A stretch of DNA of 64,000 nucleotides from Paenibacillus sp. TCA20 (GCF_000732325.1 NZ_BBIW01000017.1:32610-96609), one strand, 5' to 3'; positions 54,127 to 63,486 are shown, counted from the stretch's first letter. Translations and numbers: made by a program. The notes: generated by a model not told the origin, from the letters alone.

Positions 54127-55320
54127 TTAAGCTTGTGTCTGCACCCATGGTAAAGGATTTGACAGCTGAGACCAGTCCATCGTCATCTCCGCATCGGTGA
54201 GCAGACATTCGTCCAATTCAGCCTCAAGCATCGTCTGATCCATCTCAATTCCGATCATTACGATCTCATTCATACGATCTCCGAATTCGTCATCCCATTT
54301 ACTTCGGAGCTCCGGTTCCTCGGATAAGAGCTCGTCCCGCTCCTGCTCCGGCAATGCTGCCACCCAGTATCCAGCTGGACCAAATTGAATAGAAGGTCCC
54401 GCTTGACTAATACTTGCCGCCATATCCTCCTGTGCTGCAATCCAGGCAAGTCCTTTAGCCCGGACAACCTCCTCCGGCCAGGTTCCCATAAATTCCGCGA
54501 GGCGCTCGGGGTGAAAGGGTCTTCTGCGTCGATAAACAAATGAACTTATGCCGTATTCATCTGTTTCTGGTGTATGTGTCTCCTTCTGCAGCTCTTTAAT
54601 CCAGCCGGGAGACAGACTCGCCTTCTCAAAATCAAACCGTCCTGTATTTAAAATTTCCTTCGGATCGATCTGTCCCTGAATAGTCCGAATAAAATGTGCC
54701 TCTGGCTGCAGCTTGCGCAGAATACGCTCTATTCGAATAAGCTCTTGCTCGTGGACAAGATCGCACTTGTTCAATACAAGCACATTGCACATTTCAATCT
54801 GGTCGATGAGCAGATCTACGAGATCTCGTGTATCCTCTTCTCCAGTTCCCTGGTTTCGGTCAAGCAGACTCTCTCCGGAAGAGTAATCATGCCTGAACCG
54901 ATTGGCATCAACTACGGTGACCATACAATCCAGTTTTGCATAAGACGTTAGATCAATACCTGAAGCATCGTCAGCATAATAGAAGGTCTGTGCTACCGGC
55001 ATGGGTTCCGAGATCCCTGTAGACTCAATCAGAATGTAATCAAACCGCTTCTCTTCCGATAAACGCTTGATCTCATGCATCAGATCCTCACGTAATGTAC
55101 AGCATATACAGCCATTAGATAATTCTACCAGATGCTCTTCTGTCCTCGACAGATTTGCTCCGCCTTTAACCAACGCTGCATCGATGTTGATCTCACTCAT
55201 ATCATTCACGATGACTGCAACCTTCAAGCCCTCACGATTGTTCAATACATAATTCAGCATGGTCGTTTTCCCTGATCCTAAATATCCACTAAGTACGGTA
55301 ACTGGTATTTGTTCTTTCAA
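54127..55320 (-). CDS. CobW/COG0523-family GTPase (ZagA/YciC-like zinc metallochaperone)
   Basis: The 397-residue GTPase has the P-loop GYLGSGKTT (about 12-20), a CxCC zinc motif in GCICCTLRED (about 69), base-specificity NKCD (about 193), and a C-terminal CobW domain with acidic stretches. ZagA-type proteins deliver zinc to key enzymes under zinc limitation. The start TTG at 55320 has GGGGG seven bases upstream; another TTG at 55338 lacks a ribosome site. A Zur box lies just upstream, which supports the zinc role. Confidence 0.85.
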   Translation of the reverse strand: MKEQIPVTVLSGYLGSGKTTMLNYVLNNREGLKVAVIVNDMSEINIDAALVKGGANLSRTEEHLVELSNGCICCTLREDLMHEIKRLSEEKRFDYILIESTGISEPMPVAQTFYYADDASGIDLTSYAKLDCMVTVVDANRFRHDYSSGESLLDRNQGTGEEDTRDLVDLLIDQIEMCNVLVLNKCDLVHEQELIRIERILRKLQPEAHFIRTIQGQIDPKEILNTGRFDFEKASLSPGWIKELQKETHTPETDEYGISSFVYRRRRPFHPERLAEFMGTWPEEVVRAKGLAWIAAQEDMAASISQAGPSIQFGPAGYWVAALPEQERDELLSEEPELRSKWDDEFGDRMNEIVMIGIEMDQTMLEAELDECLLTDAEMTMDWSQLSNPLPWVQTQA

Positions 55321-55347
55321 AGATAAATCCCCCTGCAATTCGCTTAT

Positions 55348-55362
55348 TAGTAATGATTACGA
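55348..55362 (-). promoter_or_regulatory. Zur box
   Basis: TAGTAATGATTACGA closely matches the Bacillus Zur consensus TCGTAATnATTACGA. It lies 27 bases upstream of the CobW-family start, so zinc repression is expected. Confidence 0.75.
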
Positions 55363-55478
55363 TTAACAAAAGTGAATATACCTCTCTTTCTCTCACTTGT
55401 CAACTCAAATTACTGCTTCTTTTTATCAAACCAATAAATTTGGTACAATCATTACATATTCCACGAAGGAGAATAGAA

Positions 55479-56186
55479 ATGTTTAAAATAATGATCGTTG
55501 AGGACGACCGGTCTCTGGTATCACTGCTTGTTGAACACTTACATAAATTCGGATTTGAAACCTACGCTGTACAGCAGTTTGATTTCGTGCTTAGGGAATT
55601 CGAAGACTACCAGCCCCATCTGGTACTGCTGGATGTCAATCTTCCGAGCTATGACGGCTACTACTGGTGCAGACAAATCCGCGGTACTTCAACCTGTCCC
55701 ATCGTGTTCATCTCCGCAAGAGACAGTAAGATGGATCAAGTGATGGCACTCGAAAATGGAGCGGATGATTATCTTACCAAGCCCTTTGATTATGATATCG
55801 TCATTGCCAAGCTGAACAGTCATCTGAGAAGAGCTTTCGGCTCGTATGCTGCTCCTTCCAATGACCGGACCGTTACACTTGCTGGTCTTACTCTTGATAT
55901 GGAACGACTTGCCTTATTTTATATGGATCAGAAGCTTGAGATTAGTCATACCGAAGCCAAAATGATGGATGAATTCATGAGCAAGCCAGGGCAGGTTGTC
56001 AGTCGCGACCGACTATTGGAGAAGATCTGGGATGAGCATTCCTATGTAGATGACAACACACTGAATGTATACATAACACGTGTTCGCAAGAAGCTTGCCG
56101 GACTTGGATTGCCGGGTGTCCTTGAGACAATACGAGGAATAGGCTATCGTCTTCACCCGGAGCTTCAAGTGGAGTCTAAAGCATGA
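55479..56186 (+). CDS. bceR: BceR-type response regulator
   Basis: This 235-residue OmpR-family regulator has a receiver domain (IMIVEDDRSL with the acidic pocket; phosphoacceptor Asp in LVLLDVNLP, about 52; TKPFDYD with the conserved Lys). The winged-helix C-terminal domain ends VYITRVRKKLAGLG and RGIGYRL. Its neighbours form a BceRS-BceAB module that senses and resists bacitracin-like peptides. The ATG at 55479 follows AAGGAG. It overlaps bceS by four bases. Confidence 0.9.
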   Translation: MFKIMIVEDDRSLVSLLVEHLHKFGFETYAVQQFDFVLREFEDYQPHLVLLDVNLPSYDGYYWCRQIRGTSTCPIVFISARDSKMDQVMALENGADDYLTKPFDYDIVIAKLNSHLRRAFGSYAAPSNDRTVTLAGLTLDMERLALFYMDQKLEISHTEAKMMDEFMSKPGQVVSRDRLLEKIWDEHSYVDDNTLNVYITRVRKKLAGLGLPGVLETIRGIGYRLHPELQVESKA

Positions 56187-57166
56187 AGCAGGAGTTTAAA
56201 CTGTTTTTGCGGGAACAAACACCTCTTATCTTTATTTACTGCATTCAACTGGCTGTCATCACGTTTGTATATTGGCTTGGCGGCTTCAAAGACTGGTCCA
56301 TCGCGCTGTATGCAGCTCTACTCAGCGGTGCATTGTTTGCTTCTTATCTGACATACCGATACTTAACACACCGGCGGTTTTACATGAGGCTATCCGAGCC
56401 CGTAACCTCGGTTGAAGAGATCACTTACACTTCAGAACACGCTCCCTTGGCTGAGAGCTTACAGCAGCTTATGCTGAGCCATAATCGTGTGTATCAAACT
56501 CGTCTTCTTGGCGATATGGAGCAGCTTGATCAGCATATCCACTTTATTCATCAGTGGGTGCATCAGATGAAGACCCCTCTGTCGGTGCTCCACCTGATGA
56601 ATCAAGGACGTGATGATGAAGAGTCCGCGGCGATGGGTGATGAGCTTGACCGGATGCGCAAGGGTCTTGATATGGTGCTGTATGCGGCAAGACTTGATTC
56701 ATTCGAGCATGATTTATATATTGAATCCGTGTCATTAAATACCTTGGTCAGATCTGTTACTTCAGAGCAAAAACGTTTATTTATTCGTAATCATGTCTTT
56801 CCTTATCTGGAGATTGACCCTCAGCTTCAAGTGATCTCTGATGAAAAATGGCTGAAGTTTATCGTTACCCAGCTGTTGACCAATGCCGTGAAGTATTCAG
56901 TAGGCACGAACAAGAAGATCCGGTTCCGCGGATATATGCAGGAAGATCGAATTATCCTGTCCGTGGAAGACGAGGGAATCGGCATTCCGTCAGGCGATCT
57001 AACCCGTGTGTTCGATCCTTTCTTCACAGGGGAGAATGGAAGAACAGTCCAGGAATCTACTGGGATGGGGCTCTATCTGGTGAAGGAAGTAGCCGACAGA
57101 CTTGGTCATTCCATCACTATAACCTCCGAACAGCACCATGGAACAACGATTCAATTGATATTTTAG
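56183..57166 (+). CDS. bceS: BceS-type intramembrane-sensing histidine kinase
   Basis: The 327-residue kinase has two N-terminal membrane helices (about 14-34 and 39-57) joined by a very short loop, so there is no external sensor. That is the hallmark of BceS kinases, which sense through the BceAB transporter. Phospho-acceptor His lies in IHQWVHQMKTPLSVL (about 121-135), the N-box in TNAVKYS and the G-boxes in DEGIGIP and GMGLYLVKEV. It overlaps bceR. Confidence 0.9.
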   Translation: MKQEFKLFLREQTPLIFIYCIQLAVITFVYWLGGFKDWSIALYAALLSGALFASYLTYRYLTHRRFYMRLSEPVTSVEEITYTSEHAPLAESLQQLMLSHNRVYQTRLLGDMEQLDQHIHFIHQWVHQMKTPLSVLHLMNQGRDDEESAAMGDELDRMRKGLDMVLYAARLDSFEHDLYIESVSLNTLVRSVTSEQKRLFIRNHVFPYLEIDPQLQVISDEKWLKFIVTQLLTNAVKYSVGTNKKIRFRGYMQEDRIILSVEDEGIGIPSGDLTRVFDPFFTGENGRTVQESTGMGLYLVKEVADRLGHSITITSEQHHGTTIQLIF

Positions 57167-57263
57167 TGGATGCTCAAGTGATGCTATGGGGCGATTGAAT
57201 TTATTTCATAGTACCTTTAGCTGCTTCAATCAAAGGTATATAGATCAACATGATTTTGATTGT

Positions 57264-57279
57264 CTTACAAATCTGTAAG
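57264..57279 (+). promoter_or_regulatory. Putative BceR-binding site
   Basis: CTTACA-AATC-TGTAAG fits the BceR pattern TNACA-N4-TGTAA as a perfect inverted repeat. A partial copy (CTGTAAG) follows at 57284-57290. It lies upstream of the TATAAT at 57324-57329, which lacks a good -35, as expected for an activated promoter. Confidence 0.7.
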
Positions 57280-57361
57280 CTAACTGTAAGCCTGCATACT
57301 AGCCATCGCTTGGGGCGGTTCATTATAATGAGTACAACGAAATAAAGAAAGAGAGGTGACT

Positions 57362-58117
57362 GTGACCGTGCCGCTGTTGGAAGTACAGAACGTGTCCAAA
57401 ATATATGACGGTTACTCACATGATAAAGCGCTGGACAATGTTCGGTTTCAAGTAAGAGACGGAGAGTTCGTTGGCATTATGGGACCATCCGGCAGCGGCA
57501 AAACGACGCTGCTGAATGCGATAGCGACGATCGATCCTCCCTCTTCCGGAGAAATTCGGATCAGCGGTCACAATGCATATCAAATGACGGCCGAGGAAAT
57601 GGCGCTGTTTCGCAGACGCAGACTTGGCTTCGTATTCCAGGACTTTAACCTCTTAGAATCACTCACTGTAGAAGAAAATATATTGCTTCCACTGACATTT
57701 GACAATGTACCGCAGGACGAAATGCACACAAGACTTAACCATGTGTTGTCCAGACTTGGCATCGAATCCATACGCAATCGAATGATTCACGAAATTTCGG
57801 GTGGTCAGAAGCAGAAGACGGCGATTGGAAGAGCGATTATTCATGAGCCTGCCGTCGTGCTGGCGGATGAGCCCACTGGAAATCTGGATTCCAAATCGGG
57901 CAGAGATGTCATGAATCTGCTGAAGCTGCTGCATGAACAAGAGCAGGCGACACTGCTCATGGTGACGCATGATGCATACGCTGCAAGCTACTGCGAGCGT
58001 GTCATTTTTATTAAGGACGGGAAGCTGTATAACGAAATTTACAGAGGCGACAACCGGCAGGCTTTCTTCCAAAAGATTATGGATATGCTGGCACTGCTCG
58101 GTGGAGACCGCCCATGA
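57362..58117 (+). CDS. bceA: BceA-type ABC transporter ATPase
   Basis: This 251-residue ATPase has Walker A GPSGSGKTT (about 39), a Q-loop, signature ISGGQKQKTAIGRA (about 143), and Walker B AVVLADEPTG (about 165). It pairs with BceB to free undecaprenyl-pyrophosphate from bacitracin and to signal to BceS. The GTG at 57362 follows GAGAGG; neighbouring GTG codons at 57356 and 57368 are alternatives. It overlaps bceB by four bases. Confidence 0.9.
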   Translation: MTVPLLEVQNVSKIYDGYSHDKALDNVRFQVRDGEFVGIMGPSGSGKTTLLNAIATIDPPSSGEIRISGHNAYQMTAEEMALFRRRRLGFVFQDFNLLESLTVEENILLPLTFDNVPQDEMHTRLNHVLSRLGIESIRNRMIHEISGGQKQKTAIGRAIIHEPAVVLADEPTGNLDSKSGRDVMNLLKLLHEQEQATLLMVTHDAYAASYCERVIFIKDGKLYNEIYRGDNRQAFFQKIMDMLALLGGDRP

Positions 58118-60057
58118 CGGTAAGACAACTTGCCTTAAGGAACGTCATCCGGGGCATCAGAACGTATGCAGCCTATTTTTTATGCAGTGCGTTTTCCGTC
58201 ATGATCTTTTTTGTAAATGCCATGCTCATTTTTCATCCAGATATCAGAAGCGGGTTAAGCTCGGAAACAGCTGTTCAAGCATTTGTTGTCGCAGAATGTA
58301 TGATCTTTGTGTTCTCCTTCTTGTTTGTACTGTACTCCGTCAGCTCTTTTCTCACCTCGAGAAAAAAGGAATTCGGCATCTTTATGCTGCACGGCATGAC
58401 GCTGGCCCAGCTTGGCAAGATGATATTCCTTGAGAACATGATTATTGGATTGCTATCCATTATCTTTGGAACGTTTGCAGGAACATTGTTTGCCAAGCTG
58501 TTCTTTATGGCCAGTGCCAAAGCGCTTGAGATTGCATCACTGCCATTTTATCTGTCGCCGTCTTCCTTGCTGCTCACGATCGGGGCATTTGTGCTGCTAT
58601 TTCTACTCATATCGGCATACACATCTAGAATGGTAAGGACAAGCAAGCTGATCGAGTTATTCCAAGCAATGCCCAGGAGGGAAAAGGCACCCAACGCCTC
58701 TCCTGTTCTATCGGCTCTGTCACTCGTATTGCTGACGATTGGGTACATATTCGCAGTTACAGCGGATACGTTTACGATCTATGACAGAGTTGTACCTGTC
58801 GTAGTGATCACGACGGCGGGAACCTATCTGCTATACTCGCACCTTGGGGTGTACTGTCTTCAGTATTTCCGGAAGACACGCGGCAGAAGAATGAATAGCA
58901 GACATTTACTGACCTTAATCGGGCTGTCTTCCCGGTTGAAGGAACAATCCCGTATGTTTTTTGCAGTGACCATGTTATCAACGATCTCCTTCTGCTCGCT
59001 TGGTGTATTTGCTTCTATTAATGTCGTGTCCGGACTGTTTGAAGAGGATTATCCTGCTGCTGTCGGATATGTATCCAAGACCGGAAATCCTTATCGTGAG
59101 GAGCATCTGTCAGAAATCAGAGCAGAGCTGAGCGAGCGAAAGCTCGACTATACGGAGGATCAAATCAAGATCAAATATGCTTCTGTACAGCCGAGCTCTG
59201 AGCATGTTGAGATCGCGAGAAATGAACTTCCTGTCATTTCGTTTGCAGATTACAAGCAGGCGGTACTGCAGGCCGGATTTACGTTGACCGAGCAAGGACC
59301 GGGCTACAATGAGGCGATCCTCATGATCAGCTCACAGAATGACCGCAGCAAGACGAGACATTGGAACAAAAGAGAATACATGCTGAATGAGCCTCAGATC
59401 GTCATTACGGAGATCGGATTCACGGATCATGTCATTATCCCCGATAATTTGCTGGATGACTTTGACGAGAGCTTTGAGGCCGTTATTATACATGACGCGT
59501 TATATCAGCAGATCAAGCAGCCTGCGAGACAGGATGTCTATACCGGCTTTTATTTGGACGACTTTACTCAAACGGCCTTTGTTGCTAGTGATTTGGCTGA
59601 TCATGGCCGTACTCGTTACGATGCTCACAAGTCCTACTCCATCTCGGTCAGTGGAACCTTGTATATCTTGAGAGAAAGCATGTACCGCATCCTGCTGTTT
59701 ATTGCCATGCTCCTTGCTGCCGTGTTCTTCATCGCTGCTGGCAGCTTCCTGTACTTCAGGCTGTATGCCGATCTGGATCGAGATCGGAAGCAATACCTGA
59801 TATTAATGAAGCTGGGCTTAACTAACAAAGAATTCAAACGAATGGTAACCTGGCAGCTGGCAACGATGTTCTTCTTACCGACTTTCGTAGCGGTCATTCA
59901 CAGCATTTTTGCATTCATTGCATTGCAGAGCTTGTTCTACTTGTCCATTGCTACTAAAATGGGAGTTGTGCTTTTTAGCTTTATGCTTGCTCAGGTGTTA
60001 TACTTTTTCTTTATTAGGTTTCATTATTTAAGAAACTTAAAGAAAACGCTCCTCTAA
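58114..60057 (+). CDS. bceB: BceB-type ABC transporter permease
   Basis: This 647-residue FtsX-family permease has about ten membrane helices. A large extracellular domain of about 210 residues (about 310-515; VKAD-like mixed alpha/beta sequence such as NELPVISFADYKQAV) lies between helices 7 and 8, the BceB layout. This domain binds antimicrobial peptide complexes. It starts within the bceA stop region (ATGA overlap). It is followed by a DedA and a UppP gene on the same strand. Confidence 0.9.
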   Translation: MTVRQLALRNVIRGIRTYAAYFLCSAFSVMIFFVNAMLIFHPDIRSGLSSETAVQAFVVAECMIFVFSFLFVLYSVSSFLTSRKKEFGIFMLHGMTLAQLGKMIFLENMIIGLLSIIFGTFAGTLFAKLFFMASAKALEIASLPFYLSPSSLLLTIGAFVLLFLLISAYTSRMVRTSKLIELFQAMPRREKAPNASPVLSALSLVLLTIGYIFAVTADTFTIYDRVVPVVVITTAGTYLLYSHLGVYCLQYFRKTRGRRMNSRHLLTLIGLSSRLKEQSRMFFAVTMLSTISFCSLGVFASINVVSGLFEEDYPAAVGYVSKTGNPYREEHLSEIRAELSERKLDYTEDQIKIKYASVQPSSEHVEIARNELPVISFADYKQAVLQAGFTLTEQGPGYNEAILMISSQNDRSKTRHWNKREYMLNEPQIVITEIGFTDHVIIPDNLLDDFDESFEAVIIHDALYQQIKQPARQDVYTGFYLDDFTQTAFVASDLADHGRTRYDAHKSYSISVSGTLYILRESMYRILLFIAMLLAAVFFIAAGSFLYFRLYADLDRDRKQYLILMKLGLTNKEFKRMVTWQLATMFFLPTFVAVIHSIFAFIALQSLFYLSIATKMGVVLFSFMLAQVLYFFFIRFHYLRNLKKTLL

Positions 60058-60107
60058 TAAATGAGGAATAAGACTAGAAAATTTATAGGATTTACAGGAG
60101 GTATATC

Positions 60108-60722
60108 TTGCAAAACTGGATTACTGATTTTATGGAGCAGTTTGGCTATATCGGCATTGCTCTGATTATCGCCCTTGAAAATGTATTTCCACCAATTCCT
60201 TCGGAAATCGTACTTCCTTTTGGCGGATTCATGACCACTTATTCGGACCTTACCGTTCCGGGAGTCATCATTGCAGCTACCATCGGTTCTGTTGCCGGTG
60301 CCATCATTCTATATGGAATTGGTCTGCTTCTCGATGTTGAACGTCTGGAGAAGATCATTGACCGCTGGGGCCATATCCTCCGCGTCAAAAAAGAAGACAT
60401 CCGCAAGGCTGATGCTTGGTTTGATAAATACGGATACTGGACTGTTCTCTTCTGCCGCATGATTCCGTTGATCCGAAGCCTGATTTCAATCCCTGCCGGT
60501 ATGTCCAACATGAAATTTGGACTATTTCTATTGTTCACCACGATAGGTACCGTCATCTGGAATACCATTCTCGTAATGGTCGGTGCGGCTCTCGGTGAGA
60601 ATTGGCACTCGATAACTGAATTTATGGATGTGTACTCCAATATTGCGTACGCTGTTATTGCTGTGGTTGGTATCGCCTTTTTGATCTGGTTCTTCCGCCG
60701 CAACAAAAAACGTGCTAAATAA
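60108..60722 (+). CDS. DedA-family membrane protein, undecaprenyl-phosphate flippase-like
   Basis: The 204-residue protein has the DedA signature: ENVFPPIPSEIVLPFGGFMT (about 24-43) and FCRMIPLIRSLISIPAGMSN (about 114-133) with the conserved Arg residues. These motifs are strong in UptA-type proteins that return undecaprenyl phosphate across the membrane. The TTG start has AGGAGG six bases upstream. It lies between bceB and uppP. That setting suggests a role in the same lipid cycle, which is the target of bacitracin. Confidence 0.87.
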   Translation: MQNWITDFMEQFGYIGIALIIALENVFPPIPSEIVLPFGGFMTTYSDLTVPGVIIAATIGSVAGAIILYGIGLLLDVERLEKIIDRWGHILRVKKEDIRKADAWFDKYGYWTVLFCRMIPLIRSLISIPAGMSNMKFGLFLLFTTIGTVIWNTILVMVGAALGENWHSITEFMDVYSNIAYAVIAVVGIAFLIWFFRRNKKRAK

Positions 60723-60766
60723 AATGTTAAGCTGTTACCAGATGTAAAAGGAGAAGTGAGTAATTC

Positions 60767-61624
60767 ATGGAATTTGATTTTATTAATTTACTTAAATCGA
60801 TCATTCTAGGGATCGTGGAGGGCTTAACGGAGTTTGCTCCGGTATCCTCAACAGGTCATATGATCATCGTGGATGATATGTGGCTGAACTCCAAGGAGTT
60901 CTTAACTCAATATGTTGCAAACACATTCAAGGTTGTTATTCAGCTCGGTTCGATACTAGCCGTTGTTGTCGTCTTCAAAGACCGATTTATTAATCTGCTC
61001 GGGCTTGACCGATTGTGGAGTAAGAACAAAGCTGCTGCTATACCTGCTTCGGGAACGAATCGTTTGAAGCTGATGCAAGTCATTGTTGGCTTAATTCCTG
61101 CAGGTGTGCTTGGTCTCTTGTTCGAGGATTATATCGATGAGCATCTATTCTCGGTAAATACCGTACTTATCGGGCTTGTTATTGGTGCATTCTTCATGAT
61201 TGCAGCTGATCTCTTCGCTCCGAAGACACCAAGAGTAGAGACTGTAGATCAGATGAGCTACAAGCAAGCTCTATCCATTGGACTTATTCAATGCTTGTCC
61301 TTGTGGCCAGGGTTCTCCAGATCTGGTTCGACGATCTCCGGTGGTGTACTGCTAGGGATGAGCCATCGCGCTGCTTCCGACTTCACCTTCATTATGGCGG
61401 TGCCTGTCATGTTCGGTGCAAGCTTCCTGTCCCTTGTGAAAAATTGGGAGTACTTTACGCTTGATGCATTGCCATATTTCATTGCTGGTTTTATAGCTGC
61501 ATTTATATTTGCACTCATCTCCATTCGCTTCTTCCTGAAGCTGATTAACCGTGTGAAGCTGGTACCGTTCGCGATCTATCGTATCATTCTCGCAGCTGTT
61601 ATTTATTTCGTATTTGTAATGTAG
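60767..61624 (+). CDS. uppP: Undecaprenyl-diphosphatase UppP (BacA)
   Basis: This 285-residue integral membrane phosphatase has both signature motifs: EGLTEFAPVSSTGHM (about 18-32) and WPGFSRSGSTISGG (about 181-194). It dephosphorylates undecaprenyl pyrophosphate to the monophosphate carrier and gives bacitracin resistance. Its location after bceRSAB and a DedA gene makes a compact envelope-defence block. AAAGGAG precedes the ATG. Confidence 0.94.
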   Translation: MEFDFINLLKSIILGIVEGLTEFAPVSSTGHMIIVDDMWLNSKEFLTQYVANTFKVVIQLGSILAVVVVFKDRFINLLGLDRLWSKNKAAAIPASGTNRLKLMQVIVGLIPAGVLGLLFEDYIDEHLFSVNTVLIGLVIGAFFMIAADLFAPKTPRVETVDQMSYKQALSIGLIQCLSLWPGFSRSGSTISGGVLLGMSHRAASDFTFIMAVPVMFGASFLSLVKNWEYFTLDALPYFIAGFIAAFIFALISIRFFLKLINRVKLVPFAIYRIILAAVIYFVFVM

Positions 61625-61642
61625 TGAAATCATATCATTTAT

Positions 61643-61699
61643 AAATAACAGAAGAGGAGATCCTGTAGATTCAATACAGGTCTCCTCTTCTGTTATTTT
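61643..61699. terminator. Strong terminator after uppP
   Basis: AAATAACAGAAGAGGAGA / TCTCCTCTTCTGTTATTT with an inner CCTGTA/TACAGG stem. It serves uppP (+) and probably the small peptide gene on the minus strand. Confidence 0.9.
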
Positions 61700-61711
61700 A
61701 ACGAGACAGAC

Positions 61712-61786
61712 TTAACGCTTACTGGAACTCAGCTGAATAATCATCAAGATGAGCACAAGCAGCTGGATGAGCAATTCCGCACTCAT
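61712..61786 (-). CDS. 24-residue hydrophobic peptide (possible small membrane protein or type I toxin)
   Basis: The sequence reads MSAELLIQLLVLILMIIQLS then SSKR: one membrane helix with an acidic N-end and a basic C-end. GGAGGGG lies eight bases before the ATG. The stop is followed by a strong hairpin. A TATAGTAT -10-like element is present about 95 bases upstream on the same strand. Small peptides of this shape include membrane toxins of type I systems and regulatory micropeptides. No antitoxin RNA is identified. Too short for routine gene callers. Confidence 0.5.
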   Translation of the reverse strand: MSAELLIQLLVLILMIIQLSSSKR

Positions 61787-62019
61787 GACATTTCCCCTCC
61801 GCTATCTTAATGCTCCTTCAGCCCGTTCCCTCCTCTGCTTCCATCGGAGATCTATACGTTTCCCATACTATACCTATGCACGGAGCTCTACGATTATGAT
61901 CATCAATTGCTTAAGCACTTGTCACTCTTATGGAATAAATGTCATACTTGTCCTATACAATAATGGAGCATTGCCTGGGTACGCCCCTATCTTTAGAAGT
62001 GAAAGGTCGGTTATTATAC

Positions 62020-62736
62020 ATGATTTATACTAAGCTGAAACAAATGTCCTTACCTCTTCTTCTCATGACGATCATCCTGCTGCTTACCGCTTGTGCCAAA
62101 GGTGAGGCCCATGTAACGGTAAATACAGACGGTACAGCCGACGTGAAATTTAATATTCAGATGAACAACCAAAACCTGGAAATCATCGGTCAGCCCGAGC
62201 TGATCAATAAGTTGAAGGATACCTTCATAGAGCAAGGATTTGAGACGGAGTCGGCGGCAACAGAAGATACGCAAGGGCTGACGGCTTCAAAACAGATTGA
62301 CATGAGCTCTGCAGAACAGAAGCCGGAATTACCGGACAGTGTTACTTTTGCTCATGACACGAACAATAAATTCTTCTATACAACCCATCGTATCGTCGTT
62401 GATGCAGATCTGATGAGCGCCATTCCTGACAATGATTGGATAGATACACTTAACTCCATCCCTTCCTTTGTTCGCAATCTGGTGTTCAAAGAAGTGGATC
62501 TGGACTTTAAGCTTACGCTGCCGATTAAACCGGAATCCAGCAATGCAAACCAGACGAGTGAAGATAACAAAACAATGACATGGAACATTAATCCATTATC
62601 GAACAACCACCTGGAGTTAACTGTTAATGTCCCTAATATCCAAAATATTCTTATCGTTTCCATTGGTCTGCTCGTCCTCCTTATCGTCATCATCGTCATC
62701 TTAGTCATAAAAAGAAAAAAGAATAAGACCTCCTAG
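62020..62736 (+). CDS. Lipoprotein with C-terminal membrane anchor (DUF3153-like)
   Basis: This 238-residue protein has a lipoprotein signal (LLTAC), a beta-rich outer domain starting AHVTVNTDGTADVKFNIQMN, and a C-terminal membrane helix (about 209-230, NILIVSIGLLVLLIVIIVIL) with a KRKKNK tail inside. Lipid at the front plus an anchor at the back is typical of DUF3153-type proteins in bacilli. The function is unknown. The ATG at 62020 follows AAAGG; an ATG eight codons later is an alternative. Confidence 0.65.
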   Translation: MIYTKLKQMSLPLLLMTIILLLTACAKGEAHVTVNTDGTADVKFNIQMNNQNLEIIGQPELINKLKDTFIEQGFETESAATEDTQGLTASKQIDMSSAEQKPELPDSVTFAHDTNNKFFYTTHRIVVDADLMSAIPDNDWIDTLNSIPSFVRNLVFKEVDLDFKLTLPIKPESSNANQTSEDNKTMTWNINPLSNNHLELTVNVPNIQNILIVSIGLLVLLIVIIVILVIKRKKNKTS

Positions 62737-62773
62737 TGCATATAGCCACTGAAAATGCCTAGTCAGGTCTCTA

Positions 62774-62815
62774 AGAGACATCTTTCTCATTAGAGAAGGA
62801 TGTCTCTTTTTTTCC
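62774..62815 (+). terminator. Terminator of the lipoprotein gene
   Basis: AGAGACATC-TTCTC / GAGAA-GATGTCTCT is followed by TTTTTTT. Confidence 0.88.
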
Positions 62816-62962
62816 TCCTACAAACCTTACTATGAATTTCAAATAGACATTATTAAATCTATATAAGACTATGATCCAATCGATCATCCTAATATTGGCA
62901 TACTCTATCATATAGCACATGCTGCTCAGGCAGTGTGTCATATAACAAAGGAGGAGCTGCCT

Positions 62963-63340
62963 ATGGCTAAACCCGTCTCTACCTGTAAAACATGCCCACG
63001 CTTGACTGTGTATAGTCAAGAGAATTTCAGAGGACTTCGAAGAGTATACCGTGGAAACCTCGGCATGCCCGATATAGACGTCATTCTTACAGGGATTGAA
63101 AGTCTTAAATTTTTCTCCACCAATCCGAATGCCACTCTCGTCTTATTTGATCGTTCTCGCTTTCGCGACAATTTTGTTGTCCTGCGGGGTAATCGCAGCA
63201 TCCGCGAACTGGATGATATTTTGCGCAGAGGAGATGTGGAATCCCTTATCGCATCCAATCAGCGGCTAACCCTGGCACAGATTCGTGAGATCCAAAGAAC
63301 CGGAGAATTGCCTCCTGGTTACCGTACAATTACAATCTGA
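62963..63340 (+). CDS. Beta/gamma-crystallin-like small protein
   Basis: This 125-residue protein has LTVYSQENFRGLRRVYRGNL (about 14-33) and LVLFDRSRFRDNFVVLRGNR (about 59-78), two Greek-key-like units with the Y-x4-F-x-G pattern of beta/gamma-crystallins. A CxxC (CKTC) lies near the start. The C-terminal part is helical and charged. The bacterial crystallin fold often binds calcium or appears in stress and spore proteins. GGAGG precedes the ATG at 62963. The fold call is by motif only. Confidence 0.55.
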   Translation: MAKPVSTCKTCPRLTVYSQENFRGLRRVYRGNLGMPDIDVILTGIESLKFFSTNPNATLVLFDRSRFRDNFVVLRGNRSIRELDDILRRGDVESLIASNQRLTLAQIREIQRTGELPPGYRTITI

Positions 63341-63400
63341 TTAAACCAGATAGATACCTCTTAGTATATATATCAATAATGCAAAATTCTGAGGTATGAA

Positions 63401-63448
63401 AAAAGACGAGCTCCATTCTATAAAACAGAATGGAGCTCGTCTTTTGGG
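63401..63448. terminator. Bidirectional terminator between convergent genes
   Basis: AAAAGACGAGCTCCATTCT / AGAATGGAGCTCGTCTTTT, a 19-bp perfect stem. Confidence 0.92.
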
Positions 63449-63486
63449 TAATCGATTATCCTTTTACTAAGTAGGCTAGTTTGAGT

